DNA of 64,000 bases from Mesorhizobium tamadayense (GTDB lineage Bacteria > Pseudomonadota > Alphaproteobacteria > Rhizobiales > Rhizobiaceae). The stretch spans positions 121,412 to 185,411 of the forward strand of contig NZ_RQXT01000007.1 in the NCBI RefSeq assembly GCF_003863365.1, read 5' to 3'. The position numbers and the translations under genes were made by a program. A model generated the notes under the pieces. That model did not search any database. It saw nothing but the letters and a program-made list of their open reading frames with translations, and was not told the DNA's origin. Of the stretch, positions 38,311-46,334 are shown in pieces. How positions within the stretch are numbered: the stretch's first letter is position 1; the number at the start of each line of letters is the position of its first letter.

Positions 38311-39216
38311 ATGCTGCATATGGTCGCCAAGCTGCACTACCAGGCGGAGATGTCGCAGGTCGATATCGCGCGGCGGCTGGGTGTCTCCACCGCCACCATT
38401 TCCAGGCTTTTGCAGCGGGCGCGGGCGGAAGGGATCGTGCGTATCGAGGTGCTCGATATCGTCACCCCCGAGGCGGTCACCACGCAGTTGATCGAGGGGC
38501 TTGGACTGCGCGACGCCGCCGTGATCGAGACGCCGGCGACGGGCGTTCTGACGGCGCTTTCGGCGCCGCTCGGCGGTTTGCTCAAGCAGGCGGAACTGTC
38601 GCCCGGCTCGGTGGTGGCGATCGGCTGGGGCAGAGCCATCCGCGAGGTGATCCGCGCCGGCCTGCCGCGCATTCCCGGCGTGCTGACGGTTGCCGCCACG
38701 GGCGGCATGCAGCAGCAGGCGCCGCATTTCCAAATCAACGAATTCGTGCGGCTGGCGGCGGAGGAATTCGGCGGAACGCCGCATTTCATCCACGCACCCT
38801 ATCTGCCGTCCAAAGAGTTGCGCGAGGTCTTCCTCGGCGATGCGGCCATACGCGACGCCGTCGCGCTCTGGGGGCGGGCCAGGGCGGCAATCGTCGGGGT
38901 CGGCCTGCCGCATGCCGTCAACGCGCCGGAGGCAAGCGCGGCGACGCTGAGCGAGCAGGCCCTGGTGCAGGCCGCCGGCGACGTCATCCGCCATTATTTC
39001 GATGTCAACGGCGCCCTCATCTCCTGGGAGGGCGAGAGCCGGATGATCGCCATGTCGCCGGACCAGCTCCGCGCCGTTCCGCTGGCGATCGGCGTCGCTG
39101 CCGGAGCGGAGAAGGCGAGCGCCATCATCGGCGCCGCGCGCGCCAGGCTGATCAATGCGCTGGTCACGGACACCAAGACGGCGCAGGCGATCCTCGAAAC
39201 GCTGGCGGCCCGGTAG
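38311..39216 (+). CDS. SorC-family sugar-binding transcriptional regulator
   Basis: Regulator of 301 residues. The helix-turn-helix (HYQAEMSQVDIARRLGVSTATISRLLQRARAEGIVRIEV) is at residues 10-48. The sugar-binding domain includes VVAIGWGRAIREVIRAGL and AAGDVIRHYFDVNGA. The true start may lie upstream: the frame is open and a CTG at 38269 has AAAGGA eight bases before it, which would add 14 residues as is usual in this family. It is divergent from the aldolase and upstream of the CUT2 importer, both probable targets. Confidence 0.87.
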   Translation: MLHMVAKLHYQAEMSQVDIARRLGVSTATISRLLQRARAEGIVRIEVLDIVTPEAVTTQLIEGLGLRDAAVIETPATGVLTALSAPLGGLLKQAELSPGSVVAIGWGRAIREVIRAGLPRIPGVLTVAATGGMQQQAPHFQINEFVRLAAEEFGGTPHFIHAPYLPSKELREVFLGDAAIRDAVALWGRARAAIVGVGLPHAVNAPEASAATLSEQALVQAAGDVIRHYFDVNGALISWEGESRMIAMSPDQLRAVPLAIGVAAGAEKASAIIGAARARLINALVTDTKTAQAILETLAAR

Positions 39217-39355
39217 GGCTTCGGAAATCAGCCGTTATGCCGGCGCCGGCTTGGCGCGATAGTCATTGGGGGCGCTAGTCATGCCGGGGTCAGCGGAGCA
39301 GACGATGCGTTTTCCGGTCGCAGGATCGTGGCGATTCGAGCCGCCAAACGCCCGC

Positions 39356-39383
39356 TTGCAATTTATTTCAGCAAAGTGTTACA
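39356..39383 (+). promoter_or_regulatory. Shared 28-bp promoter/operator element of the SorC module, importer-facing copy
   Basis: Same element as at 38240, on the plus strand: TTGCAATT, TTTCAGCAA, GTGTTACA. TTGCAA and TTACAA are spaced 17 bp. It lies 254 bp before the binding-protein ATG, so the transcript would have a leader of about 245 nt, in which several GC-rich hairpins occur (CCCTGC/GGCAGG near 39441, CGGCCGG pairs near 39470). No gene is seen in 39217-39636. Confidence 0.7.
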
Positions 39384-39636
39384 ACTTCACCGGCTTGGCG
39401 CGGAGTGCGCGCCGAGCGGCGCGGCTTTCCCGACCCTGCGGAGGCAGGGGACGAGGCCGCCGGCACCAAAACGGCCGGTTTCGGCCGGCTGAGCTAACGA
39501 CCGGGGCGCTTGGGAGGAAGGCCGCCCGTACCGGCAAGCACACGAACCACTTTCCCGGCCGTCAGCACTGTTCCTGAGCGGGTTCACGGCCATTCAATGC
39601 CAACCGTACATCTGCGAACATCTTGAGGAGGAGTTC

Positions 39637-40614
39637 ATGAAGAAGATCGTTGCCGCGCTCGCGGCGCTTACCATCTCGGCATCGGCGCTGATGGCGCCCG
39701 CCTCGGCGCAAGACAAGAAATTCACCATCGCGCTCGTTCCCGGCCTGACCACGGATGGTTTCTACATTACCATGCGCAAGGGCGCGCAGGCGGCGGCCGA
39801 TGCGCTCGGCGTGAACCTGGTGTTCCAGGGCGCGCCGGACTTCAACCCGGTGACGCAGGTTCCCGTGCTCGACGCGGTCATCGCCAAGAAGCCGGACGCG
39901 ATCCTGATCGCGCCGACCGACAAGGTCCAGCTGGTCGAACCGCTGCGCAAGGCCAATGATGCCGGCATTCCGGTGATCACCGTCGATACCTTCATCGGCA
40001 CCGGCACCTATCAGACCGGCGCCGGCGAAGCCGACTTCCCGCTGTCCTACATTGCCTCGGACAACGTGCTGGGCGGCGAAATCGCCGCGCGGGCGCTCGC
40101 CACCTCGATCGGCGACAAAGGCAAGGTCTACGTCTCGAACGTGAAGCCCGGCATCTCGACCACCGACCAGCGCGAGGAAGGCTTCAAGACGGAAATGGCC
40201 AAGCACCCCAACATCACCGTGCTGGAGACGCAGTTCAACGACGACGACGCCAACAAGGCGGCCTCGCAGCTGCAGGCGGTGTTCGCGCGCAACCCCGATC
40301 TCGTCGGCGTGTTCGGCGCCAACCTGTTCTCGGCGCTGGGCGCAGCGAACGGCGTCAAGCAGGCCGGGCAGACAGGCACCGTCAAGGTCGTCGCCTTCGA
40401 CGCTCCGACCAGCATCGTCGACACTATCAACACCGGGCTGGTGGACGTGGCCATCGCCCAGCATCCGGCCGAGATCGGCTATTTCGGCGTCGTTTCGGCC
40501 TATGCCCACCTGACCGGCCATTCGATCCCGGTTTCGATCGGCACCGGCTTCACGATCATGGACAAGTCCAACATCGCCGATCCGAACATCTCGAAGTATC
40601 TTTACTCCGAATAA
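39637..40614 (+). CDS. Sugar ABC transporter substrate-binding protein (CUT2, RbsB-like)
   Basis: Periplasmic binding protein of 325 residues with a clear signal peptide (MKKIVAALAALTISASALM, cleavage ASA-QD). VPGLTTDGFYITMRKGAQAAADALG, IAPTDKVQLVEPLRKANDAGIPVITVDTF and VVAFDAPTSIVDTINTGLVDVAIAQHPAEIGYFG are the two-lobe periplasmic sugar-binding motifs. GAGGAGGAG precedes the ATG. The ligand is unknown; the linked aldolase and kinases point to a hexose or its derivative. Confidence 0.9.
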   Translation: MKKIVAALAALTISASALMAPASAQDKKFTIALVPGLTTDGFYITMRKGAQAAADALGVNLVFQGAPDFNPVTQVPVLDAVIAKKPDAILIAPTDKVQLVEPLRKANDAGIPVITVDTFIGTGTYQTGAGEADFPLSYIASDNVLGGEIAARALATSIGDKGKVYVSNVKPGISTTDQREEGFKTEMAKHPNITVLETQFNDDDANKAASQLQAVFARNPDLVGVFGANLFSALGAANGVKQAGQTGTVKVVAFDAPTSIVDTINTGLVDVAIAQHPAEIGYFGVVSAYAHLTGHSIPVSIGTGFTIMDKSNIADPNISKYLYSE

Positions 40615-40626
40615 CGCAGGCGCTTG

Positions 40627-40654
40627 ATCTCCTCCCGGCTCGCCGGGAGGAGAT
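40627..40654 (+). other. Intercistronic stem-loop after the binding-protein gene
   Basis: Perfect 13-bp stem (ATCTCCTCCCGGC paired with GCCGGGAGGAGAT) with a formal 2-nt loop, 12 bp after the stop and 60 bp before the permease ATG. No T tract follows, so readthrough into the permease with a protected upstream message is likely. Confidence 0.75.
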
Positions 40655-40714
40655 TTGCGCCGGATCCGGCTGCAAATCGGATCCTGTTCGAAGGAAGCCC
40701 GTCGCGGAGCATTC

Positions 40715-41776
40715 ATGACCTCAACATCACCAGCCCAGCAGGCCGAAAAGCATGTCGCTCCCCAGGCCGACCACAGCGATGCGGCCAGGAGCTGGGTCCG
40801 ACGCATCGCCGAAGGGCGCGCCTGGCTGTTCCTTGCCGGCCTGATCATCTGCTTCGAGGCGTGGTCGCGGTTCGCCTTCGGCACCACCTTTGTCCTCAAC
40901 CCTTTCAACGTGCAGTCGATCGCCATCTTCGCCGTGGCGCCGCTGCTGCTGGCGACCGGGCAGACATTCGTCATCATTTCGGGCGGCATCGATCTCTCGC
41001 TCGGCTTCATCATGGGGCTGGCCGCCGTCGTCGCGGCGCATGCGACTAACATGGCCGGAGCCGCCATCCCCTTGCCGCTGGCCATGCTGGCGGGAATTCT
41101 CGCCGCGGTGATCGTTGCCGGCGTGCCTGGCGTCATCAATGGCCTCTTGATCTCGCGTCTCAGGGTCCCGCCGTTCATCGGCACGCTCGGCATGTTCGGG
41201 GTGGCGCGGGGCGCGGCTTTCCTGCTTGCCGGCGGCACCACGGTGCCGGTGCAGAACTCCTGGTTCGCGCTGCTCGGCAACGGCAGGCTCTACGGCGTGC
41301 CCTATCTCGTCATCATCACCGCCGTCTTCGTCATCGTGATGCACTACCTGCTCGGCCAGACACGGTTCGGCCAGCACAACTACGCCATCGGCGCCAATGT
41401 GCAGGCGGCGCGTCGCGCCGGCATCGACATCAAGGATCACATACTGCGCCTCTACGTGCTGTCGGCGATGTGCGCCGGGCTGGGCGGCGCGCTTTATGCG
41501 GCGCGCTTCACCGCCGGTGCTGCCCAGGCCGGCGAGCCCTTGCTGCTCGACAGCGTCGCGGCCGTGGTCATCGGCGGCGCCAGCCTGTTCGGCGGCTCCG
41601 GCACCATCCTCGGCACCGTGGCCGGCGCGCTAGTGATCGCAGTCATCCAGTACGGGCTGGTCTTCGTCAATGTCGAGCCGTTCTGGCAGTTCATCGCCGT
41701 CGGCGTCGTCATCATCATCTCCGTCCTCATCGACCAGGCTCAGCGCCGGTTCAGTGGAGCCCGTCAGGATGACTAG
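40715..41776 (+). CDS. Sugar ABC transporter permease (CUT2, RbsC-like)
   Basis: Inner-membrane permease of 353 residues with about ten hydrophobic segments. GQTFVIISGGIDLSLGFIMGLAAV is the CUT2 signature, then NGLLISRLRVPPFIGTLGMFGVARG, and VQAARRAGIDIKDHILRLYVLSAMCAGLGG and GGASLFGGSGTILGTVAGALVIAVIQYGL near the end. The start is MTSTSPAQQ with CGGAG upstream. Its end overlaps the ATPase gene by 8 bp. Confidence 0.92.
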   Translation: MTSTSPAQQAEKHVAPQADHSDAARSWVRRIAEGRAWLFLAGLIICFEAWSRFAFGTTFVLNPFNVQSIAIFAVAPLLLATGQTFVIISGGIDLSLGFIMGLAAVVAAHATNMAGAAIPLPLAMLAGILAAVIVAGVPGVINGLLISRLRVPPFIGTLGMFGVARGAAFLLAGGTTVPVQNSWFALLGNGRLYGVPYLVIITAVFVIVMHYLLGQTRFGQHNYAIGANVQAARRAGIDIKDHILRLYVLSAMCAGLGGALYAARFTAGAAQAGEPLLLDSVAAVVIGGASLFGGSGTILGTVAGALVIAVIQYGLVFVNVEPFWQFIAVGVVIIISVLIDQAQRRFSGARQDD

Positions 41777-42524
41777 CGCCGAGCAGACCGTGCCCCTCCT
41801 CGAGGTCAGGAACCTTTCCAAGCATTTCGGCGCCGTGCGCGCGCTCAGCGATTTCTCCATGGTCGTGCGCCCGGGCGAAGTGGTGGCGCTGGCCGGCGAC
41901 AACGGCGCCGGCAAGACGACCCTGATCAAGGCGATATCGGGGGTCTACCATCCGACCGCCGGCGAGATCCTGCTCAGGGGGCAGCCGGTGGCGTTCGCAA
42001 CACCGCAGGAAGCGCGGGACAAAGGCATCGAGACGATCTACCAGGACCTCGCGCTCGCCGACAATCTGACGATCGGCGGCAACATCTTCCTGGGCCGCGA
42101 GCCGATGCGCAAGGCTTTCGGCTTCCTGCCGGTGCTCGACCGCAAGGCGATGGCGGCGGCGGCCAAGGAGACGATGAGCCGGCTGGACTTCCATGTCAGC
42201 CGACTGGAGGCCCCGGTCAGCAATTTCTCCGGCGGCCAGCGCCAGGCAGTCGCGATCGGCCGCGCTGTCTACTGGGACGCCCAGATCCTGATCATGGACG
42301 AACCGACGGCGGCCCTCGGCGTGCCGGAGCAGCGCAAGGTGATCTCGCTGATCCACCAGCTCAAAGCGCAGGGGCGAGGCGTGATCTTCATCTCGCACAA
42401 TCTGCAGGACATCTTCGCAGTCTCCGACCGTATCGTGGTGCTCAGGCGCGGCGTCCAGGCCGGCGAGCGCAAGATCTCGGAGACCAATCATGACGAGGTC
42501 GTCAAGCTGATGGTCGGCGGATAG
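41769..42524 (+). CDS. Sugar ABC transporter ATP-binding protein (single-domain, FrcA-like)
   Basis: ATPase of 251 residues with one nucleotide-binding domain, unlike the duplicated RbsA type. Walker A GDNGAGKTT near residue 42, signature FSGGQRQAVAIGRAV, Walker B ILIMDEPTAALG and the switch His in FISHN are present. Single-domain CUT2 ATPases are known from the FrcBCA fructose importers of rhizobia. It completes the importer begun at 39637. Confidence 0.92.
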   Translation: MTSAEQTVPLLEVRNLSKHFGAVRALSDFSMVVRPGEVVALAGDNGAGKTTLIKAISGVYHPTAGEILLRGQPVAFATPQEARDKGIETIYQDLALADNLTIGGNIFLGREPMRKAFGFLPVLDRKAMAAAAKETMSRLDFHVSRLEAPVSNFSGGQRQAVAIGRAVYWDAQILIMDEPTAALGVPEQRKVISLIHQLKAQGRGVIFISHNLQDIFAVSDRIVVLRRGVQAGERKISETNHDEVVKLMVGG

Positions 42525-42553
42525 GGCGGAAGATCCGCCGGCGTGGACTTGCC

Positions 42554-43097
42554 TCAGGCTTTCGAAAACAGCGCCTGAACCATCTCGATCGGCATCAGCA
42601 TGACCCGCTCGCCCAGCGGCGACGGAATAAAGCCGCGCCGCTGATAGAAGCCGACAGCGTCATCATCGATCGCATGCGCCACCACGGCGCGGACTCCGGC
42701 GATTTCCGAGACCGCCAGACAGCGCCGCAGCGCATCGGAAAGCAGGTCACCGCCAAGGCCCACTCCCCGGCATGCCTGATCGACCGCCAGGCGGCCGATC
42801 AGCAGCAGGGGGGACCTGCTCAGGCATGCCCCGCCGGAGCCTGGCGCTCGGCAGCGCGATCCGCTCTTCCATCGCCGTCGAGATCGCATAGTAGCCGATG
42901 ACGCGATCCTTCGCGTCGGCGTTGCATACGACATAGGTCCGGGCAGACAAACCTTCGCCGGCAAGGGCACGATTGCGCAACCAGTCATCGAGGGAGGGAT
43001 GCCTGCCGTTGCGAAACTCGGAGACGTCGTGGCCGACGGTCAGTCGTTCCGGAGGGTTGACACGCAATCCCTGCGACAGCCCTCCGCCGGCAGGCAT
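42554..43097 (-). pseudogene. GNAT acetyltransferase toxin (TacT-like), frameshifted
   Basis: The N-terminal half is read from 43097 (VGHDVSEFRNGRHPSLDDWL ... YYAISTAMEER ... RRGMPEQVP) and the C-terminal half in another frame (LLLIGRLAVDQACRGVGLGG ... FYQRRGFIP). The switch coincides with a run of six C on the coding strand (42813-42808); five would keep one frame of about 180 codons. GRLAVDQACRGVGLG is the acetyl-CoA motif. It overlaps the antitoxin stop. The cause may be sequencing error, a true null mutation or slippage. Confidence 0.8.
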
Positions 43098-43402
43098 CAG
43101 CGCTGCCAGGCGGGCTTGCGCGTCATGCGCGCGCGAAGTTCCTCGGTGGGTTTGTTCGGGGCGTCAAGCAGCTCAAGAAATTTCTCATGCGCGTTGGCAT
43201 CGAGAAAGAAGATACGCTGATCCAGAATGGTCTCCTCCGCCTGCCTGCGGGCGCTGTCCAGCATGAACTCCGACAGTTTTTGCCCGCGCAGACGCGCGGC
43301 GCGGCTAAGCATCGCCTTCGTCCCCGCCGAAGCGCGGATCTGAATCACATCATCCTTTCGCGCCGCGTCATGGTCGCGGCCCGCATGACTGGATGGCGCC
43401 AT
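43097..43402 (-). CDS. DUF1778-type antitoxin (TacA-like, ribbon-helix-helix)
   Basis: A 101-residue antitoxin. KDDVIQIRASAGTKAMLSRAARLRGQKLSEFMLDSARRQAEETI is the ribbon-helix-helix DUF1778 domain, and RIFFLDANAHEKFLELLDAP is the toxin-binding part. The ATG at MAPSSHAG has AAGGAGG upstream. Its stop overlaps the toxin ATG. It should autorepress the operon with the toxin. Confidence 0.88.
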   Translation of the reverse strand: MAPSSHAGRDHDAARKDDVIQIRASAGTKAMLSRAARLRGQKLSEFMLDSARRQAEETILDQRIFFLDANAHEKFLELLDAPNKPTEELRARMTRKPAWQR

Positions 43403-43429
43403 CGGAATCCTCCTTACGTCAGGATCGGA

Positions 43430-43457
43430 CATCTACTAGCCGTCACGACAATGTCAA
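43430..43457 (-). promoter_or_regulatory. Predicted promoter of the toxin-antitoxin operon
   Basis: On the minus strand TTGACA (43457-43452) and TAGATG (43435-43430) are 16 bp apart, with the ribosome site and ATG about 25 bp downstream. Autorepression by the antitoxin would be expected to act here. Confidence 0.55.
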
Positions 43458-43468
43458 TACAACTCCAA

Positions 43469-44566
43469 TTAAGGATCCGATAGGGCAGCCGATCGCCGCG
43501 CGGCCGAGAGGGCGTCGAATATCTCGCCTGTTTCAGCGACAAGCGTTCGCACCAGTTGTCCTGCCGGAAGCTCCCTGTTCAGCGCCGCCGCCTGCCCGTA
43601 GAGATGAAAGGCGAAATCTCCTTTTGCACCGACGTCGCTGAGCGGAGCGCTGAGCGCGATCATTTGCGGGAAGTCCGGAAGGCGCGTACGGCTCTCCTCC
43701 ATCTCCAGGGCGTAGCGTGTGCGTCTCGCCCGCGCCGCGCGGCCCGTGAAGGCATCGGTGACCATCGTGTCCATGTCCGTCGCGGAGCGGATCAAGGCGC
43801 GGCGCGGTCCGTCCGTGCCGGCTTCGTCGCAGGACAGGAAGCCGGTGCCGATCTGCACGCCGCTGGCGCCAAGCGCAAAAGCGGCCGCTATGCCTCGACC
43901 GTCGCCGATGCCTCCCGCAGCAATTACCGGGAGCTCGACGGCATCGACGACCTGGGGAACCAGCGCCATTGTCCCAACGCCGTCGCCAGGACCATTGGGA
44001 GCGTGCGAACCACGGTGGCCTCCCGCCTCCCAGCCTTGCGCTATAACCGCGTCGGCTCCACCGTCGGCGAGCTTGCGCGCCTCGGCGACATTCGTCGCGG
44101 TGCTGATGACTACGATGCCGGACTGCTTCAACTTGGCGACAGTGGCCGCGTCCGGTATGCCGAAGTGGAAACTTACGACCGGCGGGCGGATCTCGAGCAC
44201 CAGATCAAGCTTTTCATCGTCGAAACCCGGTCCCATCGGTGGAAGCGTCTGCGAGGGTTCGCCGAGCGACAGCTCCTCGTAGTAGGGTCGCAACCTGTCG
44301 ATGGCCCGGGTCAGCACGGCGTCGCTGGTGTCGGGTTTGGGAAAAACAAAGAAATTGAGGTTGAACGGACGCTCGGTCGAGGCGCGCATCTGGCGCGCAA
44401 CGTGGCGCAGGCCATCCGGCAGCATCGATGCGCAGCCGAGCGATCCCAGCCCGCCGGCATTGCTCACCGCAGCGGCGAGATCCGGCGTTGCCGAGCCGGC
44501 CATCGGAGCCTGGATGATCGGATGCTCGATCTTCAGGAGATCGCATAGACGACGGTTCGGCCACAT
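43469..44566 (-). CDS. Nitronate monooxygenase family protein
   Basis: FMN-dependent oxygenase of the 2-nitropropane dioxygenase family, 365 residues. LKIEHPIIQAPMAGSATPDLAAAVSNAGGLGSLG is the N-terminal barrel start. VSFHFGIP carries the catalytic His, AQGWEAGGHRG and PVIAAGGIGDGRGIAAAFALGASGVQIGTGFL are the FMN phosphate sites. The start at MWPNRRLCDL fits the family; an ATG eight codons earlier is possible. It detoxifies alkyl nitronates in known cases. Confidence 0.9.
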   Translation of the reverse strand: MWPNRRLCDLLKIEHPIIQAPMAGSATPDLAAAVSNAGGLGSLGCASMLPDGLRHVARQMRASTERPFNLNFFVFPKPDTSDAVLTRAIDRLRPYYEELSLGEPSQTLPPMGPGFDDEKLDLVLEIRPPVVSFHFGIPDAATVAKLKQSGIVVISTATNVAEARKLADGGADAVIAQGWEAGGHRGSHAPNGPGDGVGTMALVPQVVDAVELPVIAAGGIGDGRGIAAAFALGASGVQIGTGFLSCDEAGTDGPRRALIRSATDMDTMVTDAFTGRAARARRTRYALEMEESRTRLPDFPQMIALSAPLSDVGAKGDFAFHLYGQAAALNRELPAGQLVRTLVAETGEIFDALSAARRSAALSDP

Positions 44567-44618
44567 GAGCGTATTTCCGGTGTATGCCATCCGATCATAG
44601 GCCTGCGTCAGGCTCGGG

Positions 44619-45734
44619 TCACCGGGATTGTGCGGGCACCTTCCCCACACTCTCCCTCTCCACCAGCGGGCACTCCAGCTTGGTGATGGGATAGCGGCCG
44701 TGGCCGGGCGTCAGTGGCGTCTCCAACTGCTCGATCGCCCATTGGCCCATCGCCAGATGCGGCAGGATCGATGTGGTCAGCGGCGGGAACAGGTGGCGGG
44801 CGATCTCCTCGTCGTCATAGCCGACCACGGAAATGTCCTGCGGGATATGCAGGCCTGCCTCCTTCAGCGCCTCGTAGCAGCCGATCGCCGTGCGGTCGTT
44901 CTGGCAGAAGATGGCGGTCGGGCGGTCTTTCAGCGCGAGAAGCTTGACGGTCGCGGCATAGCCGGCGCTGGCCGACCAGTCGCCCTCGACCACCAGCTCC
45001 GGATCGAAAGGGATGTCGGCGGTGGCTAAAGCGCGGCGATAACCCTTCAGCCGGTCCTGCGCGGCCTGCATCCAGGGCTCGCCGGTGATGGTGGCGATGC
45101 GGCGGTGGCCGTGGCCGATCAGGTGCCTTGTCGCGCTCTGGCCGCCGGCGATCTCGGAGGGCACGACGGCCGGGAAGGCATAGTCGGCGGTGTAGCAGTT
45201 GAGCAGGATGACCGGGATGTCGAGGCCGTAGAGGAAATCGGGCGCCGTGATCTCGCGGGTGAAGATGGTCATGTAGATCAGCGCCGAGATGCCGCGTCGC
45301 GTCAGCGCCTGTATGGCACGCGGCTCCATCACCGCATCGCCCATGGTTTGGGCCACCAAGAGCACATTGCCGGCATTCCACGAGGCCTGGCGCGCGCCCT
45401 CGATGGCAACCACCGCCTCGGGGCTGGTGGCAAGCTGGTCGACGGCGAAGCCGATCACGCCGTCCAATCCTTCGAACGGCGTCACGGCCGGGCGGAGCGC
45501 CGAGAAGACCGGCGGCGAGTAACCCAGCGATCGCGCGGCCTCAATCACCCGATCGCGCGTCTGCTGCGACAGGCGGATGCCCGGCGAATTGTTGAGCACG
45601 AAGGAGACCGTCGCCTGCGAGCAGCCGGCGGCCCGAGCGATATCGGTCATGGTAACGCGACCCTTGGGCCTGACGGGCGGCTTACGGCGCCTGGAGGTTT
45701 CCGGGGGATCGCGCAGTTCCGTCGGTTCGCTCAT
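44619..45734 (-). CDS. LacI-family transcriptional regulator
   Basis: Repressor of 371 residues. The N-terminal helix-turn-helix is VTMTDIARAAGCSQATVSFVLNNSPGIRLSQQTRDRVIEAARSLGY, preceded by a 25-residue basic/Pro extension. The rest is a periplasmic-binding-protein-like effector domain (GVIGFAVDQLATSPEAVVAIEGA ... ISVVGYDDEEIARHLFPPLTT). The chosen ATG (MSEPTELRD) has GGGAAACG upstream. It is divergent from the second CUT2 importer and is its likely regulator. Confidence 0.9.
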   Translation of the reverse strand: MSEPTELRDPPETSRRRKPPVRPKGRVTMTDIARAAGCSQATVSFVLNNSPGIRLSQQTRDRVIEAARSLGYSPPVFSALRPAVTPFEGLDGVIGFAVDQLATSPEAVVAIEGARQASWNAGNVLLVAQTMGDAVMEPRAIQALTRRGISALIYMTIFTREITAPDFLYGLDIPVILLNCYTADYAFPAVVPSEIAGGQSATRHLIGHGHRRIATITGEPWMQAAQDRLKGYRRALATADIPFDPELVVEGDWSASAGYAATVKLLALKDRPTAIFCQNDRTAIGCYEALKEAGLHIPQDISVVGYDDEEIARHLFPPLTTSILPHLAMGQWAIEQLETPLTPGHGRYPITKLECPLVERESVGKVPAQSR

Positions 45735-46334
45735 GGTCGTTTCCCAAACCTGCCGGCTGTTAAGCAAAGGCCAGCGGCAACGGCAAGATACCCTGGCACG
45801 GCGTATTTATGGAGTCGCGCCATGATTATAATTATTAACATACGCGGTGCCTTCGATGCCAGCCACATCGCCTGCCGACGAACAAGTTGAAAAGGTCAGA
45901 GAGGCTGATGATTTCGCCGAATTTGACAGCGATGGCGGTCGCTGCTGCTCCTCCGTTCGCGCGCTAGCGGCTTGTCTCTACTCCACCGAAAAATGCGCGC
46001 CTTTGGCTCTATGACTAATACTCTTTACTAATAGCTCTAAGCGTTCTACTGTCAACTCGTCGCGACTTGGCCGGGGCCTCCCGGCCGATAGCGGCAAGTG
46101 GGAGCGAGCGTGTCTCACACGGAGGGGAATGTCGCCGGAAGGGACGTCTCGTTATCACGAAAATGTCAGACAAATCGGACTATTTACGAACGGCAAATCT
46201 GTGTCTAGTGTTTTGGTCGCGGCCGGGTTGGCGCCGTTCTCAAGTTGCCAGACCTTGGGCAAGCCCCTTGAGGAGGAGGGCGTCCGGGCCGCAGCCGAGA
46301 CATCAGCGATGAGTTTCAAAAGGGAGGTTGAACC
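45735..46334. other. 600-bp gene-free spacer between the LacI regulator and the second CUT2 importer
   Basis: No convincing gene. Visible features are an AT-rich patch with ATAATTAT (45829-45836), a direct repeat of ACTAATA (46014 and 46027), and GGGAGG just before the binding-protein ATG. One of these may be the LacI operator, but no clean palindrome with a central CG was found. Confidence 0.5.

Noticed and set aside
38035..38994. Upstream extension of the aldolase frame to 630 residues
   Set aside because: The extra 320 residues are antisense to the SorC regulator; the family length is about 300.
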